A stretch of DNA of 64,000 bases from Romboutsia maritimum (GTDB taxonomy: Bacteria > Bacillota > Clostridia > Peptostreptococcales > Peptostreptococcaceae): assembly GCF_002251085.2 (NCBI RefSeq), contig NZ_NOJZ02000006.1, positions 1-64,000 of the forward strand, written 5' to 3'. A program made the position numbers and the translations under genes. Below, one piece after another: positions 55,462 to 64,000 of the stretch. The notes below the pieces were generated by a model. It did no database searches, was not told the origin of the DNA, and was given only the letters and a program-made list of their open reading frames with translations. How positions within the stretch are numbered: position 1 is the stretch's first letter; each line of letters starts with the position of its first letter.

Positions 55462-56301
55462 TTATCCTAATATTTGGATTTCTATAGTTTGTCTTCCCCA
55501 ACTATTAACAGAAGACTCATCACCCATATATATATCTATTTTATTTCCTTTTATAGCACCTCCGCAATCTTCTGCTATAAAGGTTTTATTAAGGCTAGGT
55601 ATATATACTTTAGATCCATAAGGTATTACACTAGGGTCAACTGCTATTGTGCCCCATTTTGGAATAGTACCTGTTGATGTCACTGAGTGCCCTGTATATG
55701 CTGTAGCAACTACACTAATTGTTTTATCCGTTCTTGGTGTAGATTTTACACTAGCTGTAGTAATAGTTCTTGTATTTTCTCCTCTTGAAGATGCAACTTG
55801 AACTTCTTCCTTAGTACCTTTTTTTACTATTTTATTTGAAGGTTTAATAGAAACTAATTCTTCTACAAATTTTTTCTCAACTTTTTTCCCATTATGATAT
55901 ATAACTTTATATACTAATTCATTTTTACCCATTCTTCCTTCATTTTGTACACTTGTTTTTCCTTTATCTAAATCACTATCTTCTACAATATCTACTTCAA
56001 AAGGTACTTCTTTACTTTCTTTTATAGTTTTTTCTTCTACATCAATGACTTCTACCTTTATTCCGTTCGATAGTTTAGTATCTAGTTTTAGATTAACTAT
56101 GTCATTTTCATCATATTTTACCTTTTCTTCTTCTAGAAGTTCTCCAACATTTGTTTTAAATGTAGATAATATTTGTTTTTTCCCATCTACAACTAATACC
56201 ACTTCTTTATTCATCTTTGAATACCCCGTTGTTAAAATCCCTACTGACAATATACCGGCCAAGGCCGAGAGTTTAATTTTTTTAGATTTGCTTAAATTCA
56301 T
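55462..56301 (-). CDS. Cell-wall protein with DUF348, G5 and 3D domains (YabE-like)
   Basis: 279 aa. Signal/anchor at 1-28 (LSALAGILSVGILTTGY), a DUF348 module (VVLVVDGKKQILSTFKTNVG), a G5 domain (about 85-165; VPFEVDIVEDSDLDKGKTSV, KVIYHNGKKVEKKFV), a Thr/Ser linker, and the C-terminal 3D domain (about 195-279) with its three aspartates: AVDP, AEDCGG and KIDIYMG. The family contains Rpf-like and MltA-fold lytic enzymes acting on peptidoglycan. ATAGGAGG SD. Single gene. Confidence 0.92.
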   Translation of the reverse strand: MNLSKSKKIKLSALAGILSVGILTTGYSKMNKEVVLVVDGKKQILSTFKTNVGELLEEEKVKYDENDIVNLKLDTKLSNGIKVEVIDVEEKTIKESKEVPFEVDIVEDSDLDKGKTSVQNEGRMGKNELVYKVIYHNGKKVEKKFVEELVSIKPSNKIVKKGTKEEVQVASSRGENTRTITTASVKSTPRTDKTISVVATAYTGHSVTSTGTIPKWGTIAVDPSVIPYGSKVYIPSLNKTFIAEDCGGAIKGNKIDIYMGDESSVNSWGRQTIEIQILG

Positions 56302-56412
56302 ATTTTTTCCTCCTATACTCTTCTTGTAAAGTATTTTTGTTGATTTCTGCTTTTTTATGTAACTAAATTGTAACTATTATTTTGCTCATTGTCAAATTGA
56401 CAAAAAAACAAA

Positions 56413-56451
56413 AGTATGCTTATTTAGTATTTTCAACACTTTAAGCATACT
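56413..56451 (-). terminator. Hairpin after the rhodanese gene
   Basis: 10-bp stem AGTATGCTTA/TAAGCATACT (56413-56422 with 56442-56451), extended by imperfect AACAAAA/TTTTGTT flanks. Confidence 0.75.
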
Positions 56452-56473
56452 CGATTTTGTTACTTCACTGTTA

Positions 56474-56506
56474 CTATTTTGTTTCTATTTTGTTTCTATT
56501 TTGTTT
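56474..56506. repeat. Three tandem 11-bp repeats
   Basis: CTATTTTGTTT repeated three times without interruption between the rhodanese stop and its terminator. Non-coding; probably replication slippage. Confidence 0.9.
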
Positions 56507-56509
56507 CTT

Positions 56510-56827
56510 TTAATTTTTATCTAATTCAAATTTATAATCTTTAATTCCATTTGATAAACTGTATATATTTTTAAATCCATTTAGTAATAAAACTTTTCCT
56601 GCACTCAAACTTTGACTTCCTATTCCACAGTATAATACAATATTTTTGTCCTTATATTTTTCTAGAAATTCCAATTTATCTGGTATCTCATTAATAGGGA
56701 TATTTATAGCTCCTGGTATATGCTCTTTTGAATAATTTTCTACACTTCTTAAATCTATAATTAAATCAATTTTTTTATTTTCTATCATTTCTTTTAATTT
56801 ACTTGATTTTATTTTAATTACAGTCAA
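56510..56827 (-). CDS. Rhodanese-like sulfurtransferase
   Basis: 105 aa single-domain rhodanese. LIIDLRSVENYSKEHIPGAI and the active-site loop YCGIGSQS with Cys67. TTG 56827, six bases after AGGTG, is a better start than the frame-opening GTG 56836. The sulfur acceptor is unknown. Preceded by a structured leader at 56934-56976. Confidence 0.88.
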   Translation of the reverse strand: MTVIKIKSSKLKEMIENKKIDLIIDLRSVENYSKEHIPGAINIPINEIPDKLEFLEKYKDKNIVLYCGIGSQSLSAGKVLLLNGFKNIYSLSNGIKDYKFELDKN

Positions 56828-56933
56828 CTTAAACACCTTACTTTTTTATACATAGTATTCATATTTCCACAAAAAAGTTACATAATTATCTTTATTCTTA
56901 ATAAAAAACAAAAAATTCACTTCACTTATATCG

Positions 56934-56976
56934 TCAACGACCTTTAAAATCAGGTCCGTTGATCAAGTTTAAAGGT
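56934..56976 (-). promoter_or_regulatory. Alternative hairpins upstream of the rhodanese gene
   Basis: TCAACGACCT (56934-56943) can pair with AGGTCCGTTGA (56952-56962, one bulge). ACCTTTAAA within the same stretch (56940-56948) can instead pair with TTTAAAGGT (56968-56976). The two pairings exclude each other. This lies about 110 bases upstream of the start codon. Confidence 0.4.
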
Positions 56977-56988
56977 TAGAAATTAAAA

Positions 56989-57014
56989 AAGACTAGAATT
57001 TTTATTCTAGTCTT
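56989..57014 (-). terminator. ung terminator
   Basis: Perfect 11-bp stem AAGACTAGAAT/ATTCTAGTCTT (56989-56999 with 57004-57014), followed on the minus strand by a T run. Confidence 0.9.
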
Positions 57015-57028
57015 CTCTATTTAACCTT

Positions 57029-57703
57029 TTATATATTAGGTATTTGCCAATCAATAGGCTCTTTTCCTAACTCTTTAAGTATATCATTTACCTTCGAAAA
57101 ATGCTTACATCCAAAAAATCCCCTATTTGCAGATAATGGACTTGGATGTGGTGATTCTAAAATAAAATGTCTATTTCCATCAATAAATTCTTTTTTCTTC
57201 CTTGCATTAGCTCCCCATAAAACAAATATTACAGGATCCTTACGCTCATTTAGTAATTTAATTATATTATCCGTAAATATCTCCCAACCTTTGTTCTTAT
57301 GAGAATTGGCTTCATGCGCCCTAACAGTTAAAGCTGTATTTAATAATAAAACCCCTTGATCAGCCCATGGCATTAAGTATCCATTATTAGGTATATAGCA
57401 ACCTAAATCATCTTTAAGTTCTTTATACATATTTAATAAAGATGGAGGTGTTTTCACATCAGGTTGTACAGAAAAAGCTAAACCATGTGCTTGATTTTCA
57501 CCATGATACGGATCTTGACCTAATATTAATACTTTTGTCTCTTTATATGATGTATGTTTTAAAGCTTCAAATATATTATGCATATTTGGATAAATAGTTT
57601 TACTTTCATATTCTTCTTTTAAAAATCTTCTTAATTCTAAATAGTATTCCTTTTCAAATTCTCCTTTTAGTAATTCATCCCAATCATTATTTAATTTCAC
57701 CAT
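57029..57703 (-). CDS. ung: Uracil-DNA glycosylase
   Basis: 224 aa family 1 UDG. Water-activating motif GQDPYHG (Asp64), [26 protein letters not shown], and the HPSPLS loop with His186. It removes uracil from DNA. ATG 57703 after GGTGG. Confidence 0.97.
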   Translation of the reverse strand: MVKLNNDWDELLKGEFEKEYYLELRRFLKEEYESKTIYPNMHNIFEALKHTSYKETKVLILGQDPYHGENQAHGLAFSVQPDVKTPPSLLNMYKELKDDLGCYIPNNGYLMPWADQGVLLLNTALTVRAHEANSHKNKGWEIFTDNIIKLLNERKDPVIFVLWGANARKKKEFIDGNRHFILESPHPSPLSANRGFFGCKHFSKVNDILKELGKEPIDWQIPNI

Positions 57704-57743
57704 ATTTCCACCTACTTATTTATCTTTTTTTAATATTATACCT

Positions 57744-58115
57744 TTACTTTACTATTATGTCTTCTTTAGGCTTATTTTTTTCATTTGTTATTATTTTTAT
57801 ATTAACCTTATTAGGTATACACACTATACTCTGATTAGGTTTATGTATAATTCCAGCATGAACACATACCTTATCTGGACAAGATGCTTTTGCAATTTCT
57901 ACTCCCTTATCATGAATTTTAACTACATTATATCCATTTTTAGTTTCTATTGTAAATTCTTCTTTAGAATCTATAGAAACCTGTTTATATAACTTATTAT
58001 TTACATAAATCTCTATAAACTCCCCTTTTTTATAACTTATATATTTATTTATTCCTAAACAAATAATAATTATAAAAGAAATTATCATAATAAGAATAAT
58101 ATCTTTTTTCTTCAT
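57744..58115 (-). CDS. NusG domain II-like membrane-anchored protein
   Basis: 123 aa from ATG 58115 (GGGGGAT SD); the frame extends further upstream across the divergent promoter. One N-terminal membrane helix (ILIMIISFIIIICLGI), then an extracytoplasmic beta domain with NGYNVVKIHDKGVEIAKASC, Cys79 and Cys84 in CPDKVC, and Cys99 in IVCIPNKV. This is the NusG_II (DUF1312) family, often near Rnf or ApbE genes. Divergent from apbE across only 62 bases, which suggests a shared flavin/redox role. Confidence 0.88.
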   Translation of the reverse strand: MKKKDIILIMIISFIIIICLGINKYISYKKGEFIEIYVNNKLYKQVSIDSKEEFTIETKNGYNVVKIHDKGVEIAKASCPDKVCVHAGIIHKPNQSIVCIPNKVNIKIITNEKNKPKEDIIVK

Positions 58116-58177
58116 ACTTATCCCCCTAAAAAACTGTGTTATAATTAAATATAACATAGTTTATTGGGGGAATCATT
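58116..58177. promoter_or_regulatory. Symmetrical divergent promoter region, NusG-II/apbE
   Basis: 62 bases separate two divergent start codons. The centre is a dyad: CCCCC...AACTGTGTTAT and ATAACATAGTT...GGGGG (58122-58142 mirrored at 58151-58170). The outer GGGGG serves as SD for each gene and the inner AT-rich arms hold TATAAT-like boxes on both strands. Confidence 0.55.
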
Positions 58178-59218
58178 ATGAAAACAAAAAAAATTATACC
58201 TATCTGTATTTTAATAATCCTACTGTTTACTTCAGTTTATTTTTTTCAAAATAAAACTACTATGCAATCAAAAACTTATTACTATTTAGGTACTGTTAAT
58301 GAAATAACCATTTTTGATAAAAATAAATCTGCATCTAAAAAACTTTTAAATAATTGTGATTCTATACTAAAAGATATAGATAATAAAATGAGTACGCACA
58401 TTCCTGGAAGTGATGTATTTAATATAAATAAAAATGCAGGTTCCAAATTTATCAAAGTATCTAATGATACTTTTTCAGTTATTAAAACAGCTATAAAATA
58501 CTCTAAAATTTCAAAAAATAACTTCGATATAACAATAGGTCCTTTAGTTAACTTATGGTCAATCGGTACGGATAATGCAAAAGTCCCTTCTAAATTTGAA
58601 ATTGAAGATAAATTAAATCTAGTGGATTTTAATAAAATTACTTTAGATGATAAAAATTCATCTGTTAAATTAAATTTATCTAACATGAAAATAGATCTTG
58701 GTGGTATAGCCAAAGGTTATGCTGCTGATAAAATATGTTCGTATTTACTAAAAAATGATGTTCATAGTGCTTTAATAAATTTAGGTGGAAATGTATATGC
58801 ATTAGGTAATAAACTTGATAATACTGATTTTACAGTTGGAATACAAAATCCAACAATACCTAACGGCAATTCAATTGGAAATATTAAAGTATCTAATAAA
58901 TCTGTCGTTACATCTGGTATATATGAAAGATACATAGAAAAAGATGGTCATATATATCATCATATGTTAAGTCCATTTACTGGATATCCATTTAAAAACG
59001 AATTAAGTAGCGTTACCATAATTTCAAATAAATCTATGATATGCGATGCTCTATCTACTTCTGTATTTGGACTTGGTTTAAAGGAAGGTTCTAAATTAAT
59101 AGAATCATTGAATAATGTAGAGGCTATTTTTATAACTAAAGATAAAAATGTTCATGTTACATCTGGTTTAAAAAATAAATTTAATCTAACTAACAATAAT
59201 TTTAACCTAATTAATTAA
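58178..59218 (+). CDS. apbE: FAD:protein FMN transferase
   Basis: 346 aa. N-terminal membrane anchor (IIPICILIILLFTSVYFF) without a lipobox Cys. ApbE core: NNFDITIGPLVNLWSIG, KIDLGGIAKGYAADKICSYL, and HHMLSPFTGYP. It attaches FMN to Thr of exported or membrane flavoproteins such as RnfG/D and Nqr-type subunits. GGGGGAAT SD. No flavoprotein substrate is in the window; the divergent NusG-II gene may be functionally linked. Confidence 0.95.
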   Translation: MKTKKIIPICILIILLFTSVYFFQNKTTMQSKTYYYLGTVNEITIFDKNKSASKKLLNNCDSILKDIDNKMSTHIPGSDVFNINKNAGSKFIKVSNDTFSVIKTAIKYSKISKNNFDITIGPLVNLWSIGTDNAKVPSKFEIEDKLNLVDFNKITLDDKNSSVKLNLSNMKIDLGGIAKGYAADKICSYLLKNDVHSALINLGGNVYALGNKLDNTDFTVGIQNPTIPNGNSIGNIKVSNKSVVTSGIYERYIEKDGHIYHHMLSPFTGYPFKNELSSVTIISNKSMICDALSTSVFGLGLKEGSKLIESLNNVEAIFITKDKNVHVTSGLKNKFNLTNNNFNLIN

Positions 59219-59220
59219 TA

Positions 59221-59279
59221 AAATTCCCATTAAGCTATTACTACAAATATTTTACTTGTAGTTAGTTAAATGGGAATTT
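59221..59279. terminator. Bidirectional terminator between apbE and the histidine kinases
   Basis: Long imperfect stem AAATTCCCATTAA...ACTACAA with TTGTAGTTAGTTAAATGGGA (59221-59246 with 59256-59279), between convergent genes. Confidence 0.85.
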
Positions 59280-59295
59280 ATTTTTGAGAATTTAT

Positions 59296-62124
59296 TTATA
59301 CATATTTATATATATCTGTCATATCAGCTTTTAATCTTTCTACATTTAATGATTCATTATACTTTTCTAAACCATTATCATCTGCATTATCTATAATTTC
59401 TATAGGTACAGTTATAATAAACTTAGTTCCTTTATTAAGCTTACTTTCAACACTTATCTCTCCTCCAATTAAATTTATCATTGATTTTACCATAGATAAA
59501 CCAATTCCACTTCCATATATATTACCTATATATCCCTTATTTACATCATTAAATCTATCAAAAATAAAGTTTATTTTATCCTCTGGTATTCCTATTCCTG
59601 TATCCTCAATAATAACTTCTATTATATCTTTCTTATATATAATATTTGTATTTATCGCTCCTCCAGGTTTAGTAAATTTAATAGAATTTGATAGTATATT
59701 TAAAAGTATTCTTTCTATAGCATTTTCATCAACTGCCATAACTAATTCTTCTATATCTGTATCAAATATCACATCAATTTCCTTTGAACTAGCATAACTA
59801 ACTACCGATATTACTATATTTTCAATAATAGAAACAATATCCCTATTTTTCTTTCTTATTTTATAAAATCCAGATTCCATTTTTGTAAAATCAATTAAAT
59901 CATTTATAATTTTTAATAATCTATAGCTATTTTGCATAGTTAAATCTACATGTTTTTTTACATATCCTTTTCCATTTAATATCTTATTTTTTTCATTTAA
60001 TCTTCCTAATAGCTGAGTACTTGTAAAAATTAGATTTAAAGGAGTTTTTAATTCATGAGACATATTTATAAAAAATTGCATTTTTATAAGATCATGCTTT
60101 TTTCTCTCCATTATCTTCTTTTTTAAGCTTTCTAGTTTCTTAATTTCTTCTAAACTTTTTATTATTGTAAGCTTTTGAGTCTTATTATTTAATCCAAATG
60201 GTATACTTGCTACTTTAGCTTCAATTACTTTATTGTGTATATCTAAATACTTTACATATTCATAATCAGATACTTTATTTTGTTTTACTTTTAGTACACC
60301 TTCTTTTATTAATTTTTTATAATCTGGATGTACCTTCATTAAATCTTTTCTACACATACCTAACTCTAATTCATCTAAATTTCCCTTTATACCAAAAATA
60401 TCTTTAAACTTCTTATTTATATATATATATTTATTAGTCTCTAAATCTTCTAAGTAAATTCCTTCTGGAACATTGTTTAAAAGTTCTTTATATATATCAT
60501 TTGTTTTTTTTAGAATGTTTTGAGTATTTATATACTCAGTCATATCAACATAACTTACAATCGTAAATTTTTTATCTCCTTCATGATATAATGTTGTTTT
60601 AGACTCTATCCATCTTATGTCTCCATCACAATTAATAATTCTATGTTTAGATAAACCACCATCATAAAGTTCTTCATTACAACATGCTTTTCGATTTATG
60701 TCTATTATATTCTTGTATTGCTCTTTATCATCAGGATGTATAACTTGTCCAATATAGTCTGCTTCACTTAAATTATCATCATATATTTTGTTTAATTTAA
60801 ATCTATCAAGAAAAGATTTACATGATCCACTATATTTTATTATATTATATGATTCATCTGCTATAAAAACTGGTGTTTTTATATTAGTTATTAAATCTTC
60901 ATATTCTTGTTTTAATTCAACTAAATCATTTAACATTTCTCTTTCATTAGATATATTAACAACAAGGCATATACACCCTCCATTTGTATTATCTGGAGAA
61001 TACGTGCATCTATATACTTGGTCATTAGTAGTTATTATCTCATTTTCTAATATACGTTTCCTCGCACATACCATAGAAACACTTTCAATAAATTCATAAC
61101 AATTTAAAATATTTTTATTTATAGAATAATCAATATTATTTTCATAATTAATAATATTCCTAAACGCATTATTAAAATATATTACATTTAAATTTTTATC
61201 AAATTTAATTAATCCATTTGTTGTAGACATTAATATTGAATTAAGAAACTCTTCTTTATACATAAGAGTTTGATTAATATCATACTGCACTTTGTTAATT
61301 CTTTTTAAAATTCTATTTGCATTTTTATGTAAGCTAGATTGTCTATTAATCTTTTTATTAGCCTCTATTATTTTTATATATGGATGTATTAAGCTTGTTT
61401 TTATAATCAAGTTATAAACTAGGTACATCTGTACAGCACTTATTATATCTGTAACTACATCTCCTCTTATATTTATGTAAGAAAATTTACTTTTTAATAT
61501 CAAATATGAAAAATATACTATTTTCAAACATAAAATTTTAATTATCAGTAAAAGTTTTTCCTTTTCTGAATCTCTATTTTCAATATAATTCCTACATTTC
61601 TTTAAAATAAATAATAATATAATTATATTTATAATTAATACTAAACTACTCATATTAATATAAATATTTAAAACTTTAATTGTATTAACTTTGAATCCTA
61701 TTAGTAAAATACTCAATAAAATAACTTGATGTATAAATTTTTTAATTATTTCATTTTGGGTTAGATTTTCTTCATATAAATAGTTAATAGAAAATAAAAA
61801 AGTTAAAGTTTCTATTATATTAATAATTATATAGCTTTGATTTAACTTAAAAGCGTCTTCAATCATTAATACACTCAAAACTTCATAAATACTAGATATT
61901 GCATATGCTACACCTATAAAAGTTATATATTTCAAGTTTTGATCATTCTTTTCCAATATTAATGCTAATATAAGTATACTCATAGCACTTCTTATACTCA
62001 TTATAAGCAAACTATGTAAATATTCATATTTGTAACTCATTACAACTAAAGTAATAAAAGTTATTATATAAAAAGAATTTCCCAATTTAGACATTATTCT
62101 TCCCCTTAAGTCTAAAATATTCAT
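59296..62124 (-). CDS. Membrane sensor histidine kinase, MASE-like + three PAS
   Basis: 942 aa. Residues 1-250: eight or so membrane helices (MASE3-like sensor). Three PAS domains follow (about 295-395, 415-535, 545-655), the second with a GDIRWIESKTTLYHEGDKKF PAC-type segment. HisKA H-box FFINMSHELKTPLNLIFTST carries His690; then the N-box, G1 EDTGIGIPEDKINFIFDRF and G2 GSGIGLSMVKSM of the HATPase domain. No receiver domain and no response regulator follows. AGGAGATT SD. It begins 16 bases after the second kinase, so they are co-transcribed. Confidence 0.93.
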   Translation of the reverse strand: MNILDLRGRIMSKLGNSFYIITFITLVVMSYKYEYLHSLLIMSIRSAMSILILALILEKNDQNLKYITFIGVAYAISSIYEVLSVLMIEDAFKLNQSYIIINIIETLTFLFSINYLYEENLTQNEIIKKFIHQVILLSILLIGFKVNTIKVLNIYINMSSLVLIINIIILLFILKKCRNYIENRDSEKEKLLLIIKILCLKIVYFSYLILKSKFSYINIRGDVVTDIISAVQMYLVYNLIIKTSLIHPYIKIIEANKKINRQSSLHKNANRILKRINKVQYDINQTLMYKEEFLNSILMSTTNGLIKFDKNLNVIYFNNAFRNIINYENNIDYSINKNILNCYEFIESVSMVCARKRILENEIITTNDQVYRCTYSPDNTNGGCICLVVNISNEREMLNDLVELKQEYEDLITNIKTPVFIADESYNIIKYSGSCKSFLDRFKLNKIYDDNLSEADYIGQVIHPDDKEQYKNIIDINRKACCNEELYDGGLSKHRIINCDGDIRWIESKTTLYHEGDKKFTIVSYVDMTEYINTQNILKKTNDIYKELLNNVPEGIYLEDLETNKYIYINKKFKDIFGIKGNLDELELGMCRKDLMKVHPDYKKLIKEGVLKVKQNKVSDYEYVKYLDIHNKVIEAKVASIPFGLNNKTQKLTIIKSLEEIKKLESLKKKIMERKKHDLIKMQFFINMSHELKTPLNLIFTSTQLLGRLNEKNKILNGKGYVKKHVDLTMQNSYRLLKIINDLIDFTKMESGFYKIRKKNRDIVSIIENIVISVVSYASSKEIDVIFDTDIEELVMAVDENAIERILLNILSNSIKFTKPGGAINTNIIYKKDIIEVIIEDTGIGIPEDKINFIFDRFNDVNKGYIGNIYGSGIGLSMVKSMINLIGGEISVESKLNKGTKFIITVPIEIIDNADDNGLEKYNESLNVERLKADMTDIYKYV

Positions 62125-62140
62125 GTATAATCTCCTAATC

Positions 62141-64000
62141 TTAATAGTATATATCTGAAAACTCTATTTTAATTTTTTCATCTATATTATAAATTTTTCT
62201 ATCTTCTTGATTCTCTTTACAATTCAATTCCTTTATCGGAATATTTATTATAAATTCTGTCCCTTTATCTTCCTCACTTATTGCACTTATATTTCCACCA
62301 TGTAATTCAACTAAATTTTTTACGATTGTTAAACCTATTCCACTTCCTTCTGTATTTCTAGAAAGAGTTTTATCTACTTGACCAAATTCTTCAAAAATTA
62401 ATTTTAATTTATTTTTAGGTATCCCAACTCCAGTATCTTTGACACTTATACTTACTAAGTCTCTTTTATTATATATATTTACGTATATATCTCCTCCGTT
62501 TTTAGTAAACTTAATACAGTTTGATAATAAATTTAAAATTATTCTCTCAATTTCTGATTTATCTATATACATATTTATTTCTTCAGACTCTGTATCAAAT
62601 AAAATACTTATATCTTTTTTACTTGCATATCTTTCTACTTTCATAAATAAATCTTCTATTACCGTTACAATGTTATGTTTTGATAACTCCAACTTGTAAA
62701 GTCCAGATTCCATCTTTGTCAAATCAATAATATTATTAATTAATCTTTGTAATCTATATGAACTTTGTCTAACTAGTTCAACATGAGATTTAACATTGTC
62801 ATTATAGTCTTCAATTTTACCATTTTTATAAAATGAGTCTATAAGCTGATTTGAACTAGAAATAACATTTAATGGTGTTTTAAGTTCGTGAGACATATTT
62901 GCAAAGAACTCCGTTTTTATTTTATCTGTATTTAATCTTTCTAATAATTCTTGTTCTGCTAATTCAGATGTTTTCTTATTAGTTAAATCTTTTATTATAA
63001 GCATTACATATTTATTTTCATCTATAGCAAATGGTATGGCATTCATATCAACTTGAACAATTTCATCTTTAGTAGTTATAAGCTTTTGTTCTAATAAGAT
63101 TATATACTCATTCTCATTAAGAACACTTTTCATCTTTAAATCAAACTTTCTTGTTTCATTAAATTTTAATTTAATAAAACTTTTTACATTTTTAGATTTG
63201 ATATTATCTATTGATTTATGTCCTAACATATCTATAAGAGATTTATTTGCATAATCTATATTTAAATTTTCATCTAATAAACAAATTCCATCTGGTAAAA
63301 TATCTATAAATCTAGAATAAGACTTTTGGCTCTCCTTCAATTTCATCTGTCCAATTTTTCTCATAGTAACATCTCTTATAGCCACTATTGTCTTATTTTC
63401 ACCATTTTTAATATATTCAGAGAAACTCATTTCAACATATATTTTTTTACCATCTATAATATACATTTCTTCTTTATTCTCTTTTTTACCATCTATACAA
63501 AAATCGATTTCATTTAAATTTTCTTTAAATATTTCTCTACAAGCTTTATTTGCATAAATTACATTTCCATCTTGCAGTACTACTATACCATCACCTATAC
63601 TCTCTAAAAAATTCTCATATCTTGCATTAGCTTCTATTATTTTTTGCTCAAATTCCTTTTTCTTAGTTTTATCTATTAAAATACACAAAGCCCCTTCAGT
63701 TTCATTTTTTATAACAAGAGGAGCAAATATTGCTTGATATGACTTATTGTTAATAGCATAAATATAATCTTCTGTATTTGATTTATTATCAAATACATAA
63801 TCTATATTATTTAATAAGTCATCATAATTTTTCAACTTTGGTTTTAAATCCAGCTCTATTTTATAGTCTTTACTACATAAATTGTATCCAAATATAGATT
63901 TAAACGTTTTATTTGCATACTTTATTTCTTTTTCTTTACTAAACACTATAATAGAATTCACTGATGCGTCTAATGTGGATTGTAATTTTGACTCTTTATC
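62141..64000 (-). CDS. Sensor histidine kinase with PAS repeats, 5' part beyond window
   Basis: The frame is open from the right edge, at least 619 codons. It is continuous past the GTG at 63961 (upstream residues DKESKLQSTLDAS), so that GTG is an internal PAS residue, not the start. Three PAS domains (SIIVFSKEKEIKYANKTFKS; RYENFLESIGDGIVVLQDGN; GICLLDENLNIDYANKSLID), HisKA with NMSHELKTPLNVISSSNQLI (His codon at 62888-62890), and HATPase with DTGVGIPKNKLKLIFEEFGQ and GSGIGLTIVKNL. The catalytic half is a clear paralogue of the downstream kinase (FTKMESGFYKI versus LTKMESGLYKL). Signal and partner regulator are outside the window. Confidence 0.93.
   Translation of the reverse strand, partial: DKESKLQSTLDASVNSIIVFSKEKEIKYANKTFKSIFGYNLCSKDYKIELDLKPKLKNYDDLLNNIDYVFDNKSNTEDYIYAINNKSYQAIFAPLVIKNETEGALCILIDKTKKKEFEQKIIEANARYENFLESIGDGIVVLQDGNVIYANKACREIFKENLNEIDFCIDGKKENKEEMYIIDGKKIYVEMSFSEYIKNGENKTIVAIRDVTMRKIGQMKLKESQKSYSRFIDILPDGICLLDENLNIDYANKSLIDMLGHKSIDNIKSKNVKSFIKLKFNETRKFDLKMKSVLNENEYIILLEQKLITTKDEIVQVDMNAIPFAIDENKYVMLIIKDLTNKKTSELAEQELLERLNTDKIKTEFFANMSHELKTPLNVISSSNQLIDSFYKNGKIEDYNDNVKSHVELVRQSSYRLQRLINNIIDLTKMESGLYKLELSKHNIVTVIEDLFMKVERYASKKDISILFDTESEEINMYIDKSEIERIILNLLSNCIKFTKNGGDIYVNIYNKRDLVSISVKDTGVGIPKNKLKLIFEEFGQVDKTLSRNTEGSGIGLTIVKNLVELHGGNISAISEEDKGTEFIINIPIKELNCKENQEDRKIYNIDEKIKIEFSDIYY

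Noticed and set aside
63922-63961. GTG 63961 as start of the upstream histidine kinase
   Set aside because: The frame stays open to the window edge with PAS-like sequence, and no SD precedes the GTG.
1-64000. Prophage, insertion sequence, integrative element or CRISPR array
   Set aside because: No transposase, integrase, phage structural gene, direct-repeat array or tRNA-associated integration site was found; topB here is a chromosomal-type gene without ICE genes around it.

Overview
The window is AT-rich, densely coded chromosome of an endospore-forming, low-GC Clostridia. The best guess is Peptostreptococcaceae (Clostridioides, Romboutsia or Paraclostridium-like). Evidence: sporulation genes yqfC, yqfD, spoIIP and gpr; split GlyRS (glyQ/glyS); the block phoH-ybeY-dgkA-cdd-era-yqzL-recO-glyQ-glyS-ccpN-ppsR, which matches Bacillota order; strong Shine-Dalgarno sequences before nearly every gene; and a selenocysteine tRNA. 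I see no phage, insertion sequence, CRISPR array or rRNA. The family assignment is inference from gene content, not a database result.

Layout. 1-2.9 kb: an AspT-type transporter (cut by the left edge) divergent from a LysR regulator, then an uncharacterised gene and a 27-codon ORF. 3-7.5 kb: a secreted SH3/NlpC-P60 wall hydrolase, an orphan 214-aa protein and topoisomerase III. 7.6-8.7 kb: an orphan ABC ATPase lacking the signature motif, and a double zinc-ribbon protein. 8.8-24.7 kb: a long minus-strand block. It holds pyruvate phosphate dikinase with its regulator PpsR and a CcpN-like repressor, then GlyRS, a UBA/DUF4342 protein, RecO, YqzL, MgtE, Era, Cdd, a DgkA-PAP2 fusion, YbeY, PhoH, YqfD and YqfC. 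24.8-31.4 kb: an orphan 319-aa protein, Hpf, TspO, YqeY, S21, HIT, MtaB, RsmE and PrmA. 31.6-36.9 kb: an Sm-like small protein, then hrcA-grpE-dnaK-dnaJ behind a perfect CIRCE element. 36.9-46.8 kb: HemW, an APC permease, LepA, a small membrane protein, SpoIIP, Gpr, S20 (plus strand), HolA and a ComEC channel without its nuclease domain. 47-50.3 kb: a 1091-aa surface protein with a degenerate cyanophycinase-like domain. 50.5-59.2 kb: a GNAT enzyme, a DUF2156 protein, a lipoprotein that looks like the missing ComEC metallo-beta-lactamase domain, TcdA, an orphan membrane-anchored protein, tRNA-Sec, a G5/3D-domain protein, a rhodanese, Ung, a NusG-II protein and ApbE. 59.3-64 kb: two tandem PAS-rich sensor histidine kinases, the second cut by the right edge.

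How the genes work together. ccpN-ppsR-ppdK form a carbon and pyruvate/PEP control unit. prmA-rsmE-mtaB, rpsU-yqeY, lepA, era, ybeY and hpf serve the ribosome. hrcA-grpE-dnaK-dnaJ is the HrcA-controlled chaperone operon. spoIIP, gpr, yqfC and yqfD serve sporulation and germination.

The items most worth a second look are the pseudo-cyanophycinase surface protein (47036-50311), the physically split ComEC (45567-46832 and 52772-53608), the ABC ATPase without a signature motif (7607-8362), the DgkA-PAP2 fusion (20959-21675), tRNA-Sec with an imperfect acceptor stem, an apparently leaderless wall-hydrolase gene, and several leader hairpins that overlap ribosome-binding sites or follow promoters.
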